This document shows, piece by piece, positions 21,430-32,909 of a stretch of DNA of 64,000 nucleotides. The notes below the pieces were generated by a model. It was not told the DNA's origin. It made no database searches and saw nothing but the letters and a program-made list of their open reading frames with translations. Source of the stretch: Agapetus fuscipes (lineage: Eukaryota > Arthropoda > Insecta > Trichoptera > Glossosomatidae); contig OX637344.1 of the NCBI GenBank assembly GCA_951799405.1, forward strand, positions 868,001 to 932,000. The letters are read 5' to 3'. The translations under genes were made by a program, and so were the position numbers. The number at the start of each line of letters is the position of its first letter. The stretch's first letter is position 1.

Positions 21430-21995
21430 TTAGAATACAGCATCCCTGCAAATGTAAGATATCTGCAGATAATCTAAATTCTAAGGAACAACAAAACTTA
21501 TCTTAAATTTAGATGGATTGTTAGATGACTTTATTTGATATTAATTACCATTTAGAATCATGTACAACATCTTAAAATACAATAATTTCATTTAGGTGAC
21601 CTGTTCGAACAATTTATTACAATTTAGAAGCATTAGAAATATTATAAAATTACCTAGGACCTAGTAAACATAAAGTTATGAAATATGCATGACCGGTCAA
21701 ATTAATGAACTAATATTATCTGAAATATCTACAGATAAACTTATCTTGATGAACAGTTAAATCAATAAATTATTATTTCGAAGCATCTAGAATATCTGTA
21801 AATAATTTAGAGCCTAATAAACATAAACATGTGAAGTATGTACGAGTATGCCCAGTCGAATTGATTAACTTATAACATTTTAAAGCATTTGGATTATCTA
21901 CAGATAATGTTATCTTGATGAACGGTAAAATCAATCAATTACTATTTCGAAGCATCTGGAACATCAGTAAATAATCTAGAACCTACCATACATAA
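21430..21995. repeat. Decayed tandem repeat, unit about 150-170 bp, roughly three copies
   Basis: CTTATCTTGATGAACAGTTA (21739) recurs as GTTATCTTGATGAACGGTAA (21911). GAAGCATCTAGAATATCTGT and GAAGCATCTGGAACATCAGT recur with the same phase, as do AGAGCCTAATAAACATAAA, AGAACCTACCATACATAAA and an earlier GGACCTAGTAAACATAAAG. Divergence is high, so the array is old. Confidence 0.65.
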
Positions 21996-22363
21996 ACTAA
22001 TTAATGGAAACACGATACCACATGCAAATTGGTGATTGCCACCTGATGTATGGAATAATACACCCCTGGGGTACAACCCTAATCCCACCCCATCACTATA
22101 ATAATGCAGTTACAGGACTAGGGGTGGGCGGGATTGCAGAGAAATAGAGTAGAATCGATATATCGTGCACAACGGAGCATTTCGAAATGGCCCTTTGTTT
22201 AGACTTGAAAAGATTAATCGAGGATGACGTTTTTTTAATTTCCGTTTCAAAATATGTGCTTCATTGAGGTGCAGTTTCCAATTGAACAAAAAAATATATA
22301 AAAACGATTCAAAATAATGTGAAAAATTTCATTACATGTAATAGGATGATAATATATGTATTT

Positions 22364-22444
22364 TTAAGGAATCCTGTGCGGGAGACTCCCTAGATTTCAG
22401 AGACTCTAGGGATCTATAACACTTGTTGTAGTGTCGCAGAGGTG
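22364..22444 (-). mobile_element. S1 tail B fragment
   Basis: AATCCTGTGCGGGAGACTCC to TGTAGTGTCGCAGAGGTG, the last 80 bp of a tail B copy only. Confidence 0.75.
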
Positions 22445-22477
22445 AAAATTATAATTGGTCAGAGCTGTGTTTTGTAT

Positions 22478-22710
22478 GAATCACAACTCAAGTGCCATCT
22501 GCGAGCTTGGTCGTTGCTATAGAAAACGCCAATTACACGAGCAAGACCGAGTGGCTGTAAGGCTGGATGGATCTTAGTATCTGGTCTTTGGTAATGGAAT
22601 ATTAATGTTTCAATCCAGCAAGAGCATATTTTAGAAAAAAAAAACCCCCGGAAATCGAGCCCACAACCTTCAGAATACGAGTCCGTAGCGTTGACCAATA
22701 GGCAGGTCAA
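22478..22710 (-). mobile_element. S1 SINE with tail A, divergent
   Basis: GAATCACAACTCAAGTGCC, GCGAGCTTGGTCGTTGC, CTGGATGGATC, CAATCCAGCAAGAGC, AATCGAGCCCACAACC and ACCAATAGGCAGG. It lies 34 bp from a tail B remnant in the same orientation. Confidence 0.8.
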
Positions 22711-22744
22711 AAATGGCTTTAATGTAATAGTGTATAAACCACGT

Positions 22745-22892
22745 AGATTATTGCACACAGAAAGCACATGAAAAAGGTGATGAATATGAATGAACTGAAC
22801 GAGAATATGTAAGGAATAAAAAAAATGGAGGCAAATCTGTAGAGGCTCTGGTCACCCCTAGCAGAATAGCGACACAGAGTTACAGTTAAAAA
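22745..22892 (+). mobile_element. LINE 3'-end fragment, family R, copy 1
   Basis: CACATGAAAAAGGTGATGAA, then AATGGAGGCAAATCTG, GAGGCTCTGGTCACCCC and CGACACAGAGTTACAG. It aligns with 42445-42705, where the upstream part encodes a GRPRKEW-like motif typical of the C-terminal region of many LINE polyproteins. Frames are broken here. The same final 53 bp is found in every unit of the 47-50 kb array. Confidence 0.6.
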
Positions 22893-23317
22893 ATAAAAAT
22901 GTAAACTACATTTCTCTACACTTCATCTAAGGGTCATTTCAAACAGCTCACGTGAAAGGGGTGGTAATTCTAGTGGTAGCTTCCCACGCTATTATTGCAG
23001 GGGTAGTTTTTGGGTGGCAGATTCTGGGTGGCAGGTTGAGGGTGGCAGATGGGGTGGTTGGCCATGAAAGGGGTTCGATTGATTGCAATAGCCATTATGC
23101 TTACATGGAGGGCCCGCTACCTACATGGCCCTATTAGAGCCAATCAACGCACTACTACTGTACTGTATGGTAGAGAGGCTTCATTACTAGGCAATGTTTG
23201 TGCAACCAAATGTATGGATGTGTGTGAGCGTTAATTCAATTTTTAAATATAGCCCGACACGTTGTGTAATTTCGTTTACAATTCAATATTCATTTGGTTT
23301 GAAATAACACGCTTACT
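22893..23317. other. Unassigned, with a G-rich patch
   Basis: GGGTGGCAG occurs repeatedly around 23012-23060, giving four G-runs with loops of about 8-11 bases on plus. The rest (GGCCCGCTACCTACATGG region) is not recognised. Confidence 0.45.
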
Positions 23318-23447
23318 GGAATGATTTATTTTATGAGCGCTGTTTTTTTTACGAATTACACTTCAAGAGCCTTCTAATGTCACTATAAAAATGGTCAATT
23401 CCCAAGCAATACCCAGTTGCTATAAGACTGGATGGACCTGTGGTGAC
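23318..23447 (-). mobile_element. S1 SINE with tail A, interrupted by a hAT MITE
   Basis: GGAATGATTTATTTTATGAG, GCGCTGTTTTTTTTACG, CTTCAAGAGCC, then CCAGTTGCTATAAGACTGG and GGACCTGTGGTGAC, where the element at 23448 interrupts. GTGGTGACTAG resumes after it. Confidence 0.75.
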
Positions 23448-23600
23448 CAGTGACGGCTCGTCGATTTTTCATCGAGCAGTGTATTTTTATACTAGCCGTC
23501 ATTGATTACCCCCCTAACCCTAATAATTTGTAAGTATTGGATCGTGGCATTATTATTGGGGGTGCAATGCACCGATGCACCTTACCTGGAGCCGTCACTG
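23448..23600. mobile_element. hAT-like MITE with perfect 8-bp target duplication
   Basis: Ends CAGTGACGGCTC and GAGCCGTCACTG are 12-bp inverted repeats (the right arm reads GGAGCCGTCACTG). The 8-bp GTGGTGAC flanks both sides (23440-23447 and 23601-23608). Eight-base duplications and CAGTG-type ends are typical of hAT elements. At 153 bp it is non-autonomous. Confidence 0.85.
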
Positions 23601-23609
23601 GTGGTGACT

Positions 23610-23867
23610 AGTCTAATCTAATCTAATCTAAGTTGCAAGGATATGTTACATTGAAGATTCACATTACATGCATTCTCACAACCAGACACGTACAAGTTCG
23701 CGCTTGCACATGCCTCATGTGAACCTACAACATAAAAATCAAATCTCAAATGGACATACACCCTGCAACTCTTGCCGTCCTTCCCTGAGACAGGGGTGAC
23801 ATTGGCAAAGTGAACCATTTTTACAGCATGGGTGGTCAGCCGCATACCAACCTATAAGTCAAGGAAC
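23610..23867 (-). mobile_element. S3 repeat, full length, ATTAG tail
   Basis: Four CTAAT units, then CTAAGTTGCAAGGATATG. The right end is CAACCTATAAGTCAAGGAA. A good reference copy for the ATTAG subgroup. Confidence 0.85.
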
Positions 23868-24057
23868 ACACACACACGACAAATTACATTTTATACATCA
23901 TTAAATAATAATATTCAAATACAAAATATCCATTTACAAACAAAAACAAATTCCAATTTAATAAACCCTATTCGCCAACATTACAGATCAACCGCCATTT
24001 CTTTCTGTCCTTACATACTTCTTTCATTTCCTCCAGTCTTTTTAGAAAAGGCAGATT

Positions 24058-24182
24058 AATTTTTCAACCCACCGAAAAGCATATTGATGAAAATGATTTT
24101 TTTTTGAGCTCTGTCGGGAATCGAGCCCATTTCCTTTGAATGACGACACCGTAGCGTTAAACATTAGACAATGGACTGGTCC
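24058..24182 (-). mobile_element. S1 5' half
   Basis: TTTTTCAACCCACCGAAAAGC, GTCGGGAATCGAGCCC and AACATTAGACAATGGACTGG. The 3' half is absent. Confidence 0.7.
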
Positions 24183-24436
24183 TTCCCCCTTATTCATTAA
24201 AAGAGATCAATTTTTAATCCGGTTTTCCATATACAAAATTAGGATTTAAAGCCTTATTTTTGGTTTAACAAATCTAATGAAAATAAATGGCTTGTTAGAT
24301 AGTACACACAAAACTATGTATATGGAATTGGGCAGAATAGGATTATCTTTTAAGTTTTAATAGTATTTGAGGAATATTCAAAAATATATATATTTTTTAA
24401 GATCTAAGACTACTTCATTATTATTAATCCTCTATA

Positions 24437-24710
24437 TTTTTAGATATCACAGAAGATATAAGCTTGGATCCAAGTACCTTTGTAAAATATAAAAGGAATA
24501 CTCATTCCAGAAAGAGTTATTCTTTTAGGAACCAAAGATAATAAATTATAATTATTCCTGCATATTTTAAGGTAAAATTTCTAGATATTACAGGAAGATA
24601 TCAGTTTGGATCTCTGTGGAATATTCCAGAAAAAATTATTCTTTTACGAACTAAATATAATAAATTAATTGAAGGTGAAATTTCTAGATTTGGAAGGAAG
24701 ACATCAATCC
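24437..24710. repeat. Decayed tandem duplication
   Basis: TTTAGATATCACAGAAGATA, GCTTGGATCC and AGAGTTATTCTTTTAGGAAC recur as TCTAGATATTACAGGAAGAT, GTTTGGATCT and AAATTATTCTTTTACGAACT. A third partial start is TTTCTAGATTTGGAAGGAAG. Confidence 0.65.
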
Positions 24711-24719
24711 AAAAGTTTA

Positions 24720-24845
24720 TGGTTTACAAACTTTCCCAACTTTGGGTCGCAGGGAGACTTTGGAAACAAGGGGTGAAGTCATTTTTGGATAATCTATGGC
24801 TAGGGGAAAGTGACATAACGACTTTCACCCCAAAGGGTTAGGTAA
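24720..24845. mobile_element. Possible hAT remnant
   Basis: TTTCCCAACTTTGGGTCGCA near the left and GACTTTCACCCCAAAGGGTT near the right resemble the sub-terminal GGGTCGC word of hAT ends. No target duplication found. Confidence 0.3.
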
Positions 24846-24927
24846 TTAACAATATGTACAGATATAAGCAATAGATTTTAATATAAATAACGTTAATTAT
24901 AAAGAAGTTTTAATGCTTTTTTAAGTA

Positions 24928-25172
24928 TTGTTCCTTGACTTCTAAGTTAGTATAAGGCTGACCACCTATTCTATAAAAAAATTGTTCACTTTGCCAATGT
25001 CACCCTTATTTCGGTCGGCAAGAGTTGCAGGGCTTATGTTCATTTGAGATTGGGATTTTATGTTGTACACATGCGGCACGTGTACCTAAGCGCGAACATG
25101 TCTGCTTATGGGAATGCATTTAATATGAATCTAAAATGTTATATATATCTTAGCAGCTCAGATTATATTATT
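24928..25172 (+). mobile_element. S3 repeat, full length
   Basis: TTCCTTGACTTCTAAGTTAG to TTAGCAGCTCAGATTATATT. The CAGGGAAG segment is deleted. Confidence 0.75.
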
Positions 25173-25174
25173 AT

Positions 25175-25260
25175 AGATAAAACACGTTGGTCAAGTACAC
25201 GTACAAACATTGCTTACGTGAAAATACCTCTGTAAGCCAAACAAGCACTAAGGGAACGAT
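25175..25260 (-). repeat. Dispersed repeat K, partial
   Basis: TGGTCAAGTACACGTACAAA, CATTGCTTACGTG, AATACCTCTG and AGCCAAACAAGCAC match the right half of 3741-4035. Confidence 0.5.
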
Positions 25261-25996
25261 ATATGAACAGTGTTGGCTCTGTGACTCTCTGTGTCTTGAA
25301 GTTGATGATTTTCAAAGTATTTCAAAATGTGGCATTTCTAAATGTTCTACCTTATCCAACGTCACCAGGAGGTATCATTACCCAACACAGAAGCTTAACG
25401 CACCATTTATATTAATACATTAAGTAGATACAATTCCAACGAAACGTTACTACAAATAAAGCTTCACAAATACGGATTTGATGTACAAAATATGAATTTA
25501 TACTATTGAATACAACATATTTTTTCTATGCTATATAGTATGATTTCGAAATTCATATAAATATTATTTCCAAACTTAGATTTGAACAGATTAAAAGCAA
25601 CCTACATTACGCTCAAAAAATATTTTTTGTTATTATTCTAGAACCTTGGTTTATAAAGTAGTAGGATTTAAAATTTCTTGTTTACACAATGGGCCGACTC
25701 GACCGTAAAATTTGTATGAAACTCGAGTTTTTTTTTAATGCGTTTGAATCCGAAAAAAATATATAATAAATACGTACGATATTAAGGCCCCTGTGTATGT
25801 GAGAATAATGTACTAAAACAATACAGATTTCGGGTTCACTGCATTTGAAAGCATTTCTTCCCCCCCCCCATCTTTGTTTTGGGTTAACAACACAAGGAAG
25901 TTAACAAAAGCGACTATTCTTTACAATAAATGACTCGACAAAAACCGAATCAAATGCATTTGAAACAAAACAAGATTAATCTTTATGTTAGCTCCA
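25261..25996. other. Unassigned sequence
   Basis: No recognised feature. A C-run lies at about 25860. Confidence 0.45.
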
Positions 25997-26126
25997 GGCC
26001 CGGTATTTTCAACGTTAGCTTATGCGACTTTAAACTGACAAAAAAAAACTTCCAACACGATCACATATAAATGCGACCATTTCATTTAGTATAAAGTCGC
26101 TATGCTAACGTTGAAAATACTGGGCC
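25997..26126. mobile_element. 130-bp MITE with 40-bp inverted ends
   Basis: GGCCCGGTATTTTCAACGTT and AACGTTGAAAATACTGGGCC are mirror ends. Pairing continues through AGC..TATGCGACTTTA against AAAGTCGCTATGCT. No target duplication is obvious. Confidence 0.8.
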
Positions 26127-26968
26127 TTTTAGTACCTCATAATAATGTCTATAAATAACTATTTGTTTTATCTTGAACTGTCTCAATACTGATTTAAGTC
26201 CTTTACTTATTAAATTCGATATGAATGGTTTAAAAATTAAATTTCTCCTATCATGGTTTACTTAATTTCAGTTTAACACATAATAAATGAAAGAATAAGA
26301 TGGTTTTCTAAAAATAATCTTCTGGAATCTCCAAAATTATGCTTATTTAAGTAATATTTATTTATGATTCTTTCTAGTGAATCAGTGTGCACAAGCGGCC
26401 ATTTTAGTGCGTTTAAAATTAAAGACATAATTTTACGTGTGCGTTTAAAATGACGTGATTTAAAATGCAATATTTTTGTATTGATTATAGAGGCATTCAT
26501 TTTGTAATCGTTCATCTTAAAAGATAAAAACATTGTATATAATCGAATACAAAATTGTTTTAGTTTCTTTCCATCAATATTTTTATTGAAAATAATTACA
26601 GGCCACTACTCATATTTAAAGTAACATCAAATAATAAATTACCATCAAGAATTAATGAGATAAAAATAAACGCGCTCACAGCTATAAATAATTTAATATG
26701 ACCGGGAATACGCGTAATACTGGTAGTGGGTTGATATTTATTGTATGACAGATTTATGCCGGGACATTATATCCTACTCTACCCTTATATCCACAGGGGG
26801 TTGCTCGAAGCTTCACGGGGTACCGAACCAACAACATATGGGATACCATAATAATCATAATATGTAATATGCTTCACACGTCGTTTTTCATTAATATAAT
26901 CAGATGGATGACTTGAGGTCAATATTTTTAATGAGATATGTAAATAACTAAATTCATTTAAGTACTTA
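26127..26968. other. Unassigned sequence
   Basis: No recognised repeat. The short minus frame at 26273-26533 is unremarkable. Confidence 0.45.
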
Positions 26969-27095
26969 CAGTATCTTGTTTCAAAAAACCATAGCGATTT
27001 TATACCGAATGTAGAGGGCAAGCTTATGGGGATCGTGTAGTTAGGCGGTGTTTTTGTATAGTTGATCTTACGTTGAAACAACACGATCTTAGTAA
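26969..27095 (-). other. Candidate exon-like open segment
   Basis: On minus an open frame reads through KINYTKTPPNYTIPISLP and IKSLWFFETRY, then meets ATACT followed by GTAAGTACTT, a strong donor match, at about 26971. There is no ATG or clear acceptor upstream, and a stop lies just before it. No family recognised; it may be chance. Confidence 0.2.
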
Positions 27096-27159
27096 CCAGG
27101 ATTCAAATAGTTCGAGTACCAAATATAACCTAAGTAGCCAAATTATATTGACATTATAT

Positions 27160-27396
27160 AATCTATAATCTAAGTTGCTAAGATATACATATTAACATTT
27201 AAAGCTCATATCGAATACATGCCCACAAACAAACACGTGTAGTTCGCGCTTACAAATGCTGAATGTGTACTTACAAATAAAATATAAGCCCTACAACTTT
27301 GTCGACCTTCCCTGACACAGGGGTGACATTGGCAAAGTGAACCAGTTTTTACAGTATGGGTGGTCAGCCTAATACCAACCTATAAGACAAGGAATT
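27160..27396 (-). mobile_element. S3 repeat, full length, ATTATAG tail
   Basis: ATCTATAATCTAAGTTGC to CAACCTATAAGACAAGGAA. Confidence 0.85.
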
Positions 27397-27411
27397 ACTC
27401 AACATTATATT

Positions 27412-27615
27412 AAATGAATTCCCACAAGCAGTCACTTATAAGTTCACGCTTAAACATGCCGCATGTGAACCTACAATATAAAACCCAATCTCAAATGAAC
27501 AAACGCCCTGCAACTCTTGCGGACCTTCCCCGAGACACATTGTTTACATTGACAAAGTGAACCAATTTTTTACAGTATGGGTGGTCAGCCACATACCAAC
27601 CTATACGTCAAGGAA
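27412..27615 (-). mobile_element. S3 repeat, 3' end missing
   Basis: Begins TGAATTCCCACAAGCAGTCA and ends CAACCTATACGTCAAGGAA. It lies directly beside another minus S3. Missing the tail end is unusual for retroposition, so a later deletion or recombination is likely. Confidence 0.75.
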
Positions 27616-28091
27616 AATATACAACAAGTACCTACATGAAGTAGTACAAGAACATAATATAAGTGCTTATAAAATTATTAATTTCCTATTAGGTATATAA
27701 ATATAAATCTTTATAAAAAGAAAACCAGTAAAACACAAAGGCATTGCATTTTTAGACACACCCAATTAAAAAGTATTAATGAAAGGTATTTAATTATTCG
27801 TTATAAACCTAAATTACTTAAAAGGAAAAAAAAACCTAGTAATACTGATTACAAATTTAATTATGACTGGAATTAATAAGAATATTAACAAGTTTTAATG
27901 AGCTAAGGCTGACAGGCTATTTTTAACATATTTGAATAAAATAATCATCCAGCATTCAATGAACTTTGTTAATTAAATTTGGTTTTTCTTTTTTGACAAA
28001 AAATACTTGAAAATAGAAACCCACTCACCAAAAACATCTTTGACGACGCAAAATGGTATATAATTATGTAGAATATTTTTTTCCATTAAAT
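27616..28091. other. Unassigned sequence
   Basis: AT-rich, no recognised feature. Confidence 0.5.
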
Positions 28092-28334
28092 TTCTTGACT
28101 TATAGGTTTGTATGAGGCTGACCACCCATGCTGTAAAAATGGCTCACTTTGTCAATGTCACCCCTGTCTCAGGGAAGGACGGCAAGAGTTGCAGAGTGTA
28201 TGTCCATTTGAGATTTGGTTTTTATGTTGTCCACATGCGGCATGTGTGAGCGCGAAATTATGCGTGTCTGCTTGTGAGAATGCATTTAATATGAATCTCA
28301 AATGATACATATCTTTGCAGCTTAGATTTAGATT
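28092..28334 (+). mobile_element. S3 repeat, full length
   Basis: TTCTTGACTTATAGGTTTGT to TTTGCAGCTTAGATTTAGAT. Confidence 0.85.
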
Positions 28335-29118
28335 TAGAAATACAAGCAGTTTGAGTATGCTAAGAATTCAGGTACAATATTGTGAATAAACTATTTGCTT
28401 CATTACATTTTCAAGAAGATTTGTATCAGGTAATTTTTACATGATTTCTCGTGGTGTACGTAACATACACAGACAAAAAATATTCCAGAAAATGCATAAG
28501 TACATAGGCATCTGAAACAATTTCAATTATCTAGCATAAATATATTTCTTAGAAGCATGTTATAACTGGTAATAAATCGTGGCCTCTTCGCTACATTGTA
28601 TGTGCGGAATTTTAATGTATATTTTCGCAGCTGAAACGATTATGAAAAATACATTAGAACGCCCAGCCTACTCGTGGATATCATCACGGGCCAACTGGAG
28701 CGAATTATTGTAGAATATTGTTGACGTTTTTGCAACGTTGTTGCGATTTTCAAATTACAACGCTGTCGGTATTGATGGCGGCGATTAGCGTGGCTAAAAA
28801 AAACAATAATGGATGTTCACGCAAAAAAATGTTATACCCTTCGATGTTGCCACGGATTGCTTAATTTTTTTGGACGCCATTTAAACGTTATTACACCTCG
28901 CTGAAGGATCTTCTTATACTAATTTTAATCGGTCGATCATCAATCAAATTTCACATGTTTACTTTATGTTCATCAAATGACATTTTTAATGCTTTACTCC
29001 AAAGAAAAGTAAGTATTGTTATAAACAAAACCATCATAGGCATTGAAATGAAAGTACAACTTCTTATCATTTCCAAAGCAATGAAATTATTGTTGAAGAG
29101 GACAAATTTTAGTGTCTG
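28335..29118. other. Unassigned sequence
   Basis: TTACAACGCTGTCGGTATTG at about 28755 resembles GACAACGCTGCTGGTATTGC at about 52980. Otherwise nothing recognised. Confidence 0.4.
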
Positions 29119-29130
29119 TAATTCTGAAAT

Positions 29131-29392
29131 TCCGGGCCGGACATGTAGCACGTGCAGAGGACTCCAGGATCATTAGAACAGTCTTGGATGGTGCCCCTTC
29201 AGGTGTTAGACCACTCGGACGTCCCAGGATGCGGTGGGCAGACAACATTGAAGCCGATGCCGAAATTCTGGGAGTGAGGGGACCATGGAGGGAAGCTGCA
29301 CAAGACAGAGAGTCCTGGAGGATTGTGGTGCGGGAGGCCCTGAGCCTTCAAGGCTTATGAGCCGAAGAAAGTAAAAGTAAAGTAAAGTAAAG
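29131..29392 (+). mobile_element. 5'-truncated LINE 3' end with intact target duplication
   Basis: An open frame encodes the polyprotein C-terminus: GHVARAEDSRIIRTVLDG, then LGRPRMRWADNIEAD, then WREAAQDRESWR, ending at TGA (29358-29360). The pattern GHVAR, GRPR.RW and AQDR..W is common at the C-terminus of several LINE clades. After the stop come GCCGAAGAAAGT and an (AAAGT)n tail. The 12-bp word TAATTCTGAAAT flanks it exactly (29119-29130 and 29393-29404), showing target-primed insertion. The intact frame and perfect duplication suggest a young copy; the clade is uncertain. Confidence 0.88.
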
Positions 29393-29404
29393 TAATTCTG
29401 AAAT

Positions 29405-30576
29405 GTAGACGCGAATCTCTTCTTTGATTAGAAAATTCTTGAGTTCAACAATTTGTGAAGTAGGGATAAGGGTTCTCATGAATAAATCTATCACCTAGTT
29501 ATCACAACTTATGTGAATTGCAAAGCACATCAAAGCGATGATTCTGTAGCAAGATAAAGATGAGCATTGCCAAATTTCACCACTAAATACAATACACCAG
29601 TGACCAGTACCTATCTACAAAACGACCCAGAAATTCTTCTTAGAGGTATTTTTTCACAAAACTATCGAGCTATAAGACATAACAGGAAGTAACATAAATT
29701 GGATTTAGAAAATCATACATCACGCAGCTGGTTAGGCAAATGAAACGATAATGTAGATTAAATATTTAAGTATCGATTAAAAGTGCAGTTCTGGAATTTT
29801 ACCAGATTAAAATCATGTTAACCCAAGTAGAAAATCCGTGCTCAACCAAATAGTTCAAAAGCTGAATAACTTGTTTATTTTGCCTATGAAAATATTCACC
29901 TGCTTATCTGTAATATACATAGAGTTAGGCGGGAAATGAAGCGGATAGATTTTAATTGATCTATTCGATAAATTAAATGTTATCCAATCAACCATAACTG
30001 ACAAATGGAGTCTGTTACCAGTAAACATTGGTTAATGGATAAATAATACTTAAAATGATTATCATCACCAATTGATTGGAAAATTTTATCAGTAAAATGC
30101 GTGTTGATTAGTTAATTTATTTTTACAAAATATGCCGTGGGAAATCAATCGTTTTATTGTATTAATTTTTGTCCTAAATATGAAAGAGTTAAAAAATGAG
30201 GTTATATTTTAACATCCTTTTTTATTGTGTCATATCATGTGAATTCTATCTTTATCATAATATGAAAACAAATAACTCTTTTTCTAATAGCTCAATTTCA
30301 AATTTTTGAAACAAGTCTTTTGTAAGGATGCCAGTAACTTTTTTTGATAATAAATAATTTAATCTTGTATATTTATCTGATACAAAAAATCAAACGTGCA
30401 CTTCAACCTAATTTGACTAATGAATTACGATTAATTGTACGCACTTTCACTATTATGTCAAACTGACTTCACGGTGGGGTAAAGGAACCAAATAATAAAC
30501 CAAAAATATTTTCAGTGTTTTATTGAATGTCCTTGATTATTAAGATATACCTAACAAACTGCGGACTGATATTATC
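29405..30576. other. Unassigned sequence
   Basis: About 1.2 kb of AT-rich DNA with no recognised repeat, gene or RNA. Confidence 0.55.
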
Positions 30577-30703
30577 CTTTGACTCATAGGTTGGTGTGAG
30601 GCTGACCACTCATGCTGTAAAAAATGGTTAACTTTTGCCAATGCATTTTTTAATTACAATGAATTTTTAATGTTAATTAATCTTTGCAACTAAGATAATA
30701 GGT
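30577..30703 (+). mobile_element. S3 repeat with large internal deletion
   Basis: CTTTGACTCATAGGTTGGTG to TTTGCCAATGC, then directly to AATTAATCTTTGCAACTAAG. Confidence 0.7.
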
Positions 30704-31289
30704 ACTATTATAACAAACAAATAAAAATATGATTTTACTGAATTTAGAGCACTTGTAATTATTTTGAACAACAAAAACTAGATTCGAGGCAAGTGTGAAC
30801 ATTTCCGGACAATCGAGATGCCATTGAAATCGCCGATAATACCAACCGCGATTCCAATCTCATACAAAAAACATGACTCAATAGCATGTAGGTCATCAGC
30901 AACATCTCTAAAGATGGCGATTCATACGAAGCAATAATATCGGAATGTTTGTATCAAGTGCGCAGAGAGCCCAGCCGAACGAGATGGTCAATAATTTTGA
31001 TATTTAATTCAGTGTTGAGGTCAATATTCAGTGGAGGACGAATAAATCAAGAAAGGTCATATCCGAGCAGTTAAAAAAGATGATTCCCGATGACCTTTTC
31101 AGACTTGTGAAGAAATCAAGTAATCAGTTCAATGGAATTAAGTTATATTATTTGAAAATTAAAAACGCTGTACAAAAATGAAATAAACATGTAATAGTCA
31201 AATGGTAATTCTTGCACGAGTAAATATTCCCTAAACATAGGGAAAGTATCCTCACTCTTCAAAATTTCCCCAAAAATCCAGATTTTTAT
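30704..31289. other. Unassigned sequence
   Basis: No recognised feature. Confidence 0.45.
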
Positions 31290-31547
31290 GTTCCTTGACT
31301 TAAATAGGTTGGTATGCGGCTGACCACCCATGCTGTAAAAATGGTTCACTTTGCCAATGTCACCCCTGTCTCAGGGAAGGACGGCAAGAGTTGCAGGGTG
31401 TATGTCCATTTGAAATTTGGTTTTTATGTTGTAGGATATCATGAGGCATGTGCAAGCGCAAACTTGTATGTGTCTGGTTGTGAGAATGTATGAAAGTAAT
31501 GTGAATCTTCAATATAACATATCTTTGCAACTTAGATTAGATTAGAT
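31290..31547 (+). mobile_element. S3 repeat, full length, ATTAG tail
   Basis: GTTCCTTGACTTAAATAGGT to GCAACTTAGATTAGATTAG. Confidence 0.85.
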
Positions 31548-32353
31548 TTAAAATTTAAGTACAATAAAGATCATTTTCGAAGAGGACCGCAGGACTCAAC
31601 ACCCGTAGGTAGGTAATTGTAAGTTTTATAAATTCTTTGATATAATTGATTTTGCAAAGGATGATCGGCTTTCTTTATTCTACTATCTAGTAAAGCAGGT
31701 TCAAATCATTTTTTTTTTAAGTGAATTTTGTCACGATGGTGAAATGTAAAAAAAGCATGATATTTAGTTGTATGAAATGCCTTGTTTCACTGTTGTCTTA
31801 ATTCATCCATTCCAAATAAAAATAAATAAACAAAGTATGTACAGTGGCTCATTTCATATGCTTGGATACAAACCAAGAAAAAATCAGAATCTAATAAACA
31901 TAAAAATAAATTGTTTTTGTAAATGCATCTTTTTTGGAACGTATATTTTGGTGTAATCGAGCATATCCAAAAGTCCATGGCTTTTTTTCAAATCGAAACA
32001 AATATCACAGCGACCATGGTTTTTGTTTATAATACTTTTTCATGTTTTATTTTGAGACGCACTACATCGTCATAGACAAGTAGGTATTCATAATAAAAAA
32101 TACATTTTTCACGATCTGCGTCAACGTGCCAAGTGTGAACGTTTCCAAATGACTTTGAACTCGATTTCATTGTGGGCGGCGGGACATGATCGTTGACATT
32201 ACAATATGACAGAAACTAAACGGCCAATTGTTTTTGTTATTGTTTCAAATCACAATATTATATTTCAACGGCCATAAGTTTTTTTACAGGTGAGGTGACC
32301 AGGTGTTATCCCCTCTGATTTGATTTTTAATTAACGGATAAAATTACGAAGTC
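31548..32353. other. Unassigned sequence
   Basis: No recognised feature. Short frames near 31768-31978 overlap on both strands and are not credible. Confidence 0.5.
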
Positions 32354-32883
32354 TACAATCTATAATATAAGCTGCAAAGATATAATATATTATATTCACA
32401 TTCAAAACTCATTTTCAAATGCATGCCCACAAACAGAAACGTGTCAGTTCGCACTGACAAATGTGAAATATGTACTTACTTATTCCTTGACTTATAGGTT
32501 GGTATGAGGTTGACCACCCATACTGTAAAAAATTGTTCACTTTGCCAATGTCACCCCTGTTTCAGGGAATGTCGGCAAGAGTTGCAGGGCTTATGTTCAT
32601 TTGAGGTTTGGATTATATTTGTAAGTACACAATCAGCATTTGTAAGCGCGAACTACACGTGTTTGTTTGTGGGCATACATCTGAGAGCTTTGAATGAATA
32701 TATCCTCGCAACTTAGATTATAGATAGATTATAGACTTACAAATAGAAATCTACTTACAACTTAAATGAATATAAGCCCTGCAACTTTTGACGATCTTTC
32801 CTGAAACAGGGGTGACATTGGCAAAGATAACCATTTTTGACAGTATGGGTGGTCAGCCTCATACCAACCTATAAGTCAAGGAA
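32354..32883 (-). mobile_element. S3 repeat (minus) split by a plus-strand S3
   Basis: The outer minus copy runs 32354-32480 (tail ATCTATAATATAAGCTGC to AATATGTACTTAC) and resumes at about 32737 (ACTTACAAATAG to CCAACCTATAAGTCAAGGAA). ACTTAC appears on both sides of the inner element and may be its target duplication. Confidence 0.8.
32482..32735 (+). mobile_element. S3 repeat nested inside S3
   Basis: TTCCTTGACTTATAGGTTGG to TCGCAACTTAGATTATAG plus a tail unit; full length, ATTATAG subgroup. It carries GAGAGCTTTGAATGAATATA, a diagnostic block shared with the copies at 33881, 35679 and 54790. Confidence 0.85.
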
Positions 32884-32909
32884 GCAATAAAAAACATTAT
32901 GATGGATGG

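Noticed and set aside
23012..23065. G-quadruplex regulatory element
   Set aside because: Four G-runs exist but the loops are long and there is no nearby gene.
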